The notes under the pieces: model-generated
Seen by the model: only the letters and a program-made list of their open reading frames with translations
What the model was told of the DNA's origin: nothing
Databases searched by the model: none
Origin: Takakia lepidozioides
Taxonomy: Eukaryota; Streptophyta; Takakiopsida; Takakiales; Takakiaceae
Direction: 5' to 3'
Length of the DNA stretch: 64,000 nucleotides
Assembly: GCA_030704615.1 (NCBI GenBank)
Contig: CM060733.1
Span: forward strand, 52,948,001 to 53,012,000
In this document: piece after piece, positions 59,001-64,000 of the stretch
Position numbering within the stretch: the first letter of the stretch is position 1
Layout of the letters: every line of letters starts with the position of its first letter
Made by a program: the position numbers and the translations under genes

Positions 59001-61708
59001 TAGAGACTTACACTTTCAAATAACGCTTCACATCATGCCTAGCATTGAAATATTCTCTCTCCCTCTCTCTCTTGGCCTCTGTCTCTAGAATCCATTCAAG
59101 TGGGGGTGCTTAAGGAGTGTATGTCAGCATGCTCCAACACAGCCAATGTGGCTGTTCGGGGTGAGTTTGGCATTCCGTCCTTAAGCTCCCGACGAGATGA
59201 ATTCAAGGTCAGATGGTGGGGTCAGCTGCAACATATGCCCAACACCAGATATCCTAAGTTAATCGACTCTATATCTTGGAAACAGGACCGCCCTGTCAAA
59301 CAGGCTAAGTCCTGGCAGAAGAGAGTAGAAGAGATTCTCAAGGACCTGGACCTGGAGCCGCAAGTCTTGACCCTGCTGGATAAATCTGACTTAGAGGCTG
59401 TAGTGTCCAAAGCCATGTCTGTTGCCATGAGATTGTCTGATGAAAATGAAGTTAGGCAGAAAACTTCCCTGAACTTGTTTCCAGTCAGTGACATGGGGGA
59501 GGACATCTTGGATGACCTGAAGGGTCTACCCACTCTCGGCACTAGACTGAAATTTAAACTCAGGGCAGGAAGCCTACCTTTGAACAGCAAACAGAAGCAG
59601 AGAGGAAAGGGAGAGTGCAATTGACCGTTGTGTGGGCAATCTGAAGACAGTATTCATTTTCTGATACACTGTCCGGGGTTCTCTCACCAAAGAGACGCTC
59701 TCTTCAAATCTATCAAGGGAATTGTGCCTGTACCCCTGTTTACCAACTTTGAAAGTCTCGAGGCTGAGCCAAAAGCCCAGGCCCTCCTGAGGCCTAGTTT
59801 TTGGGCAAATCACACACAGCAGACTGATGCTTGTGTGAAGGGATTTCTAGAGGATATCTGGAAAACCCAGATTAATTCTATATATGAAGGTAAGTCTTAC
59901 TACCAACGTCAGCCCCTTACAGAGGTAGGTTCTGTCCCTTTTGTTCCCGCTCAAACTGGGCGCGGGGTCAATGGCCACAAGGCTACGGCAAACAACGTCT
60001 TATGAGTACAATCTCTTGGCCTCTTGTTCCGTCCAAACTGGACGCAGGGTCTATGGCCACAAGGCTATGGCAAACAACATCTTCTGAGTACATTCTCCTG
60101 GCCTCTTGTCCAGGATATTCTCACCAGAGGGTGACCCTCGTCAGATCCATCAGGAACATCATGAGTACATTCTCTTGGCCTCTTTTGGACATATTAATGT
60201 CAGCATCCCTATGCTCCCTTGATATTTGTTGCACACTCCTCAACATCTTCCTTAATGAGCATGGATCTTGCCCTAGTATCTCACTTCTTCACAGAATGTT
60301 GATTGCAACACATCTAAACACTAAGAAACCACAAGGTTAACCTGTGTTCCAGGCACTACAGAAGATAACTGTCTCATGTGATAACAATCCATGGCCTTGC
60401 TTACAGGTTCACTGGAGTGCAGATTGAGTGATGATGGAAACCCAAACGTGACTAACGATTGATTGAGATATTTTATGCAATGATCCAAATTGTGAATGTC
60501 TGCAAAAGAATCTTCCCTGCACTCACACACAGGAATCAAAGCTGTTACAAGGAGTCGTAGCCAAGCATTGCCAAGCATAACAGACTACAGCCTCATAACA
60601 AATCAATTTCCAGAAGCACAAATAGCGAGAGAGACAAGGATAGAACAAAACATACAAAGTTGAAGTAAAAAGATCCTAGGAGTCATGGAGCCTGACCAGG
60701 CAGAAGCTAACACAATTACAAGCTTATTAGATAGATGGATAGATATACCAACTTATATCCCATCACATACCCCTCAACTTCTTGGATAATATTCTATTGA
60801 GTACAAAAGGAGGAAAGCATGGCTTTTGTCATCCCGACACTGCTACACTGCTACAGTTCCGCGTTCACACACTGGTAACGAGTAACAGGAAATTTCACTC
60901 GAAGATCATATCCTATACAGCATATCACTGCAAATTGTTCACGTTTGTTTTCATGATAATTTGCAGTTTCTGGACATCCAGAGAAATTAGCTCAGTTAAA
61001 CACCACCTCCCCACCCTTTACCCCTCCTCCTCTATTCCCCTCGAGTTGAGAAGACTTGAGAACAAAGAGCTCTGCTTTCCCTGTGTGAAGAGGGAAGGGA
61101 TAGGCTGGTACATAAGACTTACCCGTTTGAATAGCGGGTATCATAAGGAGCCTGCACAAGATCATAGCATGGAAGCTCAGATTACGACATGGGAAAATTC
61201 GCAAGTAGTAGTGGAATGACAAAAATGTCCCTGATCGAGACGCTTAACAATAGAAGAGTTCAGCCAGATTGAAGATAGAAGTGGACAACCCCGTTTACGC
61301 GGGACATTGGTGACGCAATGTCACAACTTGATTATTCAGAAGTCTTAGGGATCAGTGTTTCTAAATTTACACCAAATATGTACTGAAGAGTGGTATTGGC
61401 CATCGCTATGGAGAGATCTGCATTCACAGCTTTAAATCAGCACACAGAACGTCTGCAACCATTGGCATCTGACACAGAAGACCATTGGAAGGTCAACTAG
61501 CTCAAGGAGGGAGCAGGACTTCATACTGGAGCAGCATTGTCTGTAATTGCCACAAAGAAGTTCTTGCAAGCTAATGGCATCCCAACGCAATACACAATGC
61601 CATAGCATGGTCATGCAAGCATCTACTTAGACCAAGTTCAGTAAGCTTCCATCTTTATGAGGCAGCGCATCTTACCATGTAACCGCCGTCTCCGTCGCTC
61701 ACACCCAT
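50072..61708 (-). CDS. Afadin/alpha-actinin-binding (ADIP/SSX2IP/Msd1) family protein, 18 exons
   Basis: Family role: microtubule anchoring. Animal SSX2IP acts at centrosomes and basal bodies, and plant Msd1 works with Wdr8 at cortical gamma-tubulin sites. Exons on the minus strand: 61708-61676, 61151-61123, 60516-60405, 58948-58851, 58592-58496, 58290-58201, 57546-57484, 57262-57188, 56932-56867, 56534-56457, 55844-55734, 55464-55387, 55110-54991, 53832-53789, 53522-53462, 52427-52305, 51511-51428, 51154-50072. All phases agree, giving 814 aa. The ADIP domain covers about residues 22-150: NLDHCIKYLNQSLVTFGFP, VRTCNCIYAMIQQRQRDIEY, LMSDMSRLEVKVERLTDQL, EKLQQERDEFQRMV. Then come GRQRGTWNSKKADGDFYKMI (about 202-221), QVDMRDFLNTPN, TPLGGRT, DVFDLPFHMARDQIEQSLR and a long coiled coil to residue about 426. 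The last 360 residues (exon 18) are rich in W, E, Q and P and match nothing I know. Intron 8 uses a GC donor. Confidence 0.93.
52545..52758 (-). repeat. tRNA-derived SINE in an ADIP intron, minus strand
   Basis: Read on the minus strand: A box TGGCCCAGCTG (52753-52743) and B box-like GGGTTTAAAACT (52711-52700). A body follows with GCCCACCTTCCACATGGAAG, then GCAGTAGTCCTTGGGGT. The body matches the plus-strand copy at 52910-53265. Confidence 0.65.
52910..53265 (+). repeat. tRNA-derived SINE in an ADIP intron, plus strand
   Basis: A box TGGCCCAACGG (52915-52925) and B box GGTTCAAAGCC (52959-52969) are followed by a body with GCCCACCTTCCAAACAGAAA, then GCAGTAGCCCCTCGGGGT. Same family as the copy 150 bp upstream in opposite orientation. 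The two lie head to head in the intron between exons at 53462-53522 and 52305-52427. Confidence 0.7.
59100..60005 (+). pseudogene. C-terminal part of a non-LTR retrotransposon pol, antisense in an ADIP intron
   Basis: One frame runs from 59100 through 60005 apart from a single in-frame TGA (59622-59624). Peptides include KVRWWGQLQHMPNTRYPKLI, LKFKLRAGSLPLNSKQKQR, then PLCGQSEDSIHFLIHCPGF, a zinc-binding motif typical of the C-terminus of LINE-like pol. The TGA stands exactly where the first cysteine of the CPLCG motif is expected (TGT to TGA). No RT core or 3' tail is present. It lies in the intron between the ADIP exons at 60405-60516 and 58851-58948, on the opposite strand. Confidence 0.7.
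60000..60190 (+). repeat. Short tandem repeats after the pol fragment
   Basis: Three copies of ATGAGTACA(T)TCTC(T)TGGCCTCTT occur at about 60002, 60088 and 60160, with GGCCACAAGGCTA(T/C)GGCAAAC in front of two of them. This is probably a local duplication of the retrotransposon tail. Confidence 0.6.
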
Positions 61709-62520
61709 TGTCCTTCGATGCTGCTGGAATTAATCAAAAGCCTTGTTCAAACAGGCAATGAAAAAGACTTAATCATGCAACCAAATCATCAACGAATTGC
61801 TCTCACGTCCAAGCTGCGGTAGGCGACGACCCAGACGTGACCTCCAGGCAAGCGTCACAGGAAGACAGGAGTGCACGCAGACAGAAACACTGACACGAAG
61901 GCAAAGAACAAGCACCGAGATAGCTGATGACACAAAGAGAGACTCGCAGCAGCGCGATTAAACCACTCCGCATACCAAACGACCACAGGCAAATGCCGCA
62001 ACTGATTCTAGACCACAGCGCGCATACGAGACAAGGTCAGATGACATTGCACTAAAACGGTCGTAACAGACAGGCGATGCTTCTGACAGGGACCTGAGGC
62101 TGCGGCATTACAACACCGCATGGCAGGGGAAAAAAAACGCATCGGCACGGGACCGCAAGTTCATCATGTGCGAGAAAAACTCGGAACCTAAACCAACCCG
62201 GAGCACAATGTAACAGTGACAATGGATCCGCATCAACTTAATCTGTAGAGACTCGAGACTGAGCTCAGCACACGAGAAGGACAAAAACACACAGACAGAG
62301 GGAGGGACACAGAGAGGAAGAAGGGAGAGCGGAAAAGGCTATGGCTCGCTGCAACCGGCGCATCGGAAATCCCACGTGGATATCTGACTGCGATAGTTAC
62401 ATCGCGTTAATCGAAATTTCTCACGATTCTGTTATCCCATACCGTTTGCACCTTTCTCCTCATTCCAGCAGGCTATATAATCTCCAAAAATCCTACAAGT
62501 TTGGTACAATGTGAGGGGCC
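61709..62520 (-). promoter_or_regulatory. ADIP upstream region with 5'UTR acceptor and TATA-like box
   Basis: Just before the start codon, an ATTCCAGCAG splice acceptor-like sequence (about 61731-61722) suggests an intron in the 5' untranslated region. A purine-rich tract (62295-62335) reads as a CT-rich stretch on the minus strand. TTATATAG on the minus strand (62480-62473) is the best TATA candidate. The TSS is not determined. Confidence 0.3.
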
Positions 62521-63270
62521 CGATGGACAGATGAAGGGTTGAACACAGGATCGCTCTGGTTACACACAGGCTCAAGTGCTCGGAGGGCGCGCCAGCGAGG
62601 CACAGCAGTTCGAAAACCAGGGTGACCGGCGCAGGTGACTGGCGCAGCCCGTGCGCCGGTTCAAACGCGCTCGCGGGCGGTAAGGGCGGGCAGCCCCGGG
62701 CAGACCCGTTGCGTGCGCGTCGCTTTGGCGGGGCTAGGTTTGCTCACACTCCGTTTGGAATCTTTGGTCATACCTGCTGCCTTCTCGAAGCTCTCTCGAA
62801 GATTTACTCGGCAGTGTTTTGAGTGGTGGTGGACGGGAGAGGTGTGCGATGGTGGTGATTGCTGAGAATTTGGAGGGTTTGCTGAATGAGGTGTACGCAT
62901 CCATGGGCTTTGTGAAGCTGGTTAGAACTGGTTACGTATAATACTGCATACTGCTGTGCCTTGTGGCGTTCGATCCCCTCCTCGTGTGATATTGAAGGAT
63001 GCACAGTTAGAACGTATGGAGGACTGTTCCCCAGCGCTGTTCAGTGTGATCAGGAGCAGTGGATCAGTCTGTTGCTTGAAGCTGAGCTGCACAGAATTAA
63101 CAGGGTGATGTGGTAGTGTGAGCAGCAGTGGGATATACAAAGGCTAGATAATAAGCAAGACGCTTAGAATATATACTAGTCTCGGCTCGTCTCAGTTTAA
63201 CTCACTCCGATCAGATCTAGATGAGGAACGTGAATAAACTTAGCAATTGAAAGGGAATAATGAATTATTG
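62521..63270. other. Unassigned region at right
   Basis: GC-rich around 62580-62740. A 30-codon plus-strand frame (62849-62941, starts MVVIAENLEGLLNEVY) could be a first exon ending at a GTTAGA donor, but its family is unknown. Confidence 0.25.
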
Positions 63271-63274
63271 AGCA

Positions 63275-63354
63275 ATGCGCCAAGGGCAAAGAGGTCCATG
63301 CTGAGATCATGAAAGCTGGAGTGATCTTCTCCGGAGAACCCTCATGGACATTTA
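63275..63354 (+). pseudogene. PPR gene fragment
   Basis: GCCAAGGGCAAAGAGGTCCA, then TGAGATCATGAAAGCTGGAG, encodes AKGKEVHAEIMKAGVI and then a damaged CTCATGGACAT (LMD). It is nearly identical to a repeat of the PPR pseudogene at 44715-44770. It is only about one repeat long. Confidence 0.7.
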
Positions 63355-63436
63355 GGGGGTTCATCTTGCGCCATGGGTTTCCCTCTTTACAAAACTCACA
63401 AACATGAAGGACCTAACTTGGTGGTAATTATTGAAC

Positions 63437-63634
63437 GTAAAGGATTTTGGGGGCAGATTCTGCCGTTTTTTAGGCAAATTAGGATGCAGAAGATCGACGC
63501 TCCACGGCGCTGGCGCTTTCTGCGTTCCTAATCGGCTGTTTGACTCTCCTAATCGGCAGTTTGACTTTAATTGGCTCATTATGGCCTGCAGCCAATCAGG
63601 GCCTCGCAGAATCTGCCCCCAAAATTCCTTTACG
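63437..63634. mobile_element. MITE-like element of about 198 bp
   Basis: CGTAAAGGATTTTGGGGGCA at the left end is matched by the complement of TGCCCCCAAAATTCCTTTACG at the right, and the arms continue through GATTCTGC. Internal direct repeats CTAATCGGC.GTTTGACT occur twice. No certain target duplication. Confidence 0.6.
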
Positions 63635-63639
63635 CCAAG

Positions 63640-64000
63640 GGCAAAAAGGAATGAATGTGGCTACTACCGGGCCTCGCCCTAGTGACTGACTAGGGGCCAT
63701 AATGCGCCCTAGGGGGCGCGTTCTCTAGTACAAAAAGGAATGAATGTGGCTAGTAGGCGCCCGCCTGTTAAGGACTGTGCTTTTTCTGTTGTTATTTTCC
63801 CTTTACGCCAATAAAACTCTCCATAAATCCATATATAACTTATCTGATATATAGGAGTGATCCTCATTAGCAGATCATTTATCCTATATATCAGTTAAAT
63901 TATTATTTAATTAATAAACATTTAGTTTCTATGATATGTCTTTTGGATCTGCGGATTTTATTATGTAGAGAGAGACTTTGCATCAAGTTGAAGTCAACGG
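63640..64000. other. Repeat-derived tail of the window
   Basis: CAAAAAGGAATGAATGTGGC occurs twice (about 63643 and 63732). The last 200 bp are AT-rich without recognised features. Confidence 0.35.

Noticed and set aside
90-61708. Functional cluster of cilium genes (DNAAF4 with the SSX2IP homologue)
   Set aside because: They are about 46 kb apart, separated by transposons, with no shared promoter. Proximity is probably chance.
62585-62690. tRNA gene, suggested by GGTTCAAAC
   Set aside because: No A box at the right distance and no cloverleaf can be drawn.

Overview
This is nuclear DNA of a land plant with a large, transposon-rich genome. It contains two expressed-looking spliced genes, a broken PPR gene, a nuclear copy of mitochondrial DNA and many nested mobile elements. 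The first gene (90-4233, +) is DNAAF4/DYX1C1, a dynein-arm preassembly factor. Flowering plants lack it, while plants with swimming sperm keep it. Together with the PLS-type PPR relics and the bulk of repeats, this points to a fern, or less likely a lycophyte or another seed-free plant. The species cannot be named from the sequence.

Layout: 90-4233 DNAAF4 in 11 exons. 5165-6353 is a hAT-like element with a perfect 8-bp target duplication. 6870-9570 holds GCGACCG palindrome arrays around a mitochondrial atp1 fragment that still carries part of a group II intron and its maturase. 8810-9950 is a degenerate minisatellite. 10560-10870 is a duplicated hairpin unit. About 12770-14500 looks like an LTR with its primer-binding site on the minus strand. 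14745-15230 is a broken reverse transcriptase. 15472-22478 is a mosaic of palindrome arrays, a decayed Ty3-type pol region and a nested hAT-like element (21444-22423). 26448-40962 is a Russian doll: a TIR element with an 8-bp target duplication contains an L1-type LINE, which contains a 5.6-kb palindrome-array transposon with its own perfect 8-bp target duplication, which contains a 1.4-kb foldback and a gag fragment. 41340-42826 is a second LINE 5' end. 42826-43521 is a pair of direct repeats. 44016-45750 is a PPR pseudogene. 47145-47430 is a minisatellite. 50072-61708 (-) is an 18-exon gene of the ADIP/SSX2IP/Msd1 family, with SINEs and a LINE fragment in its introns. 62300-64000 is its upstream region with short repeat debris.

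Gene logic: DNAAF4 works in assembly of ciliary dyneins, and SSX2IP/Msd1 proteins anchor microtubules at nucleation sites and basal bodies. Both are microtubule-linked, but they lie about 46 kb apart and nothing in the sequence shows joint regulation.

The most unusual feature is a class of elements built from regularly spaced short imperfect palindromes. The main family (core GCGACCGCCA...TGGCGGTCGC, spacing about 50-60 bp) recurs at six or more loci. At three of them the arrays flank foreign material: Ty3 gag, Ty3 pol and mitochondrial atp1. Three other elements with unrelated palindrome sequences share the same architecture.
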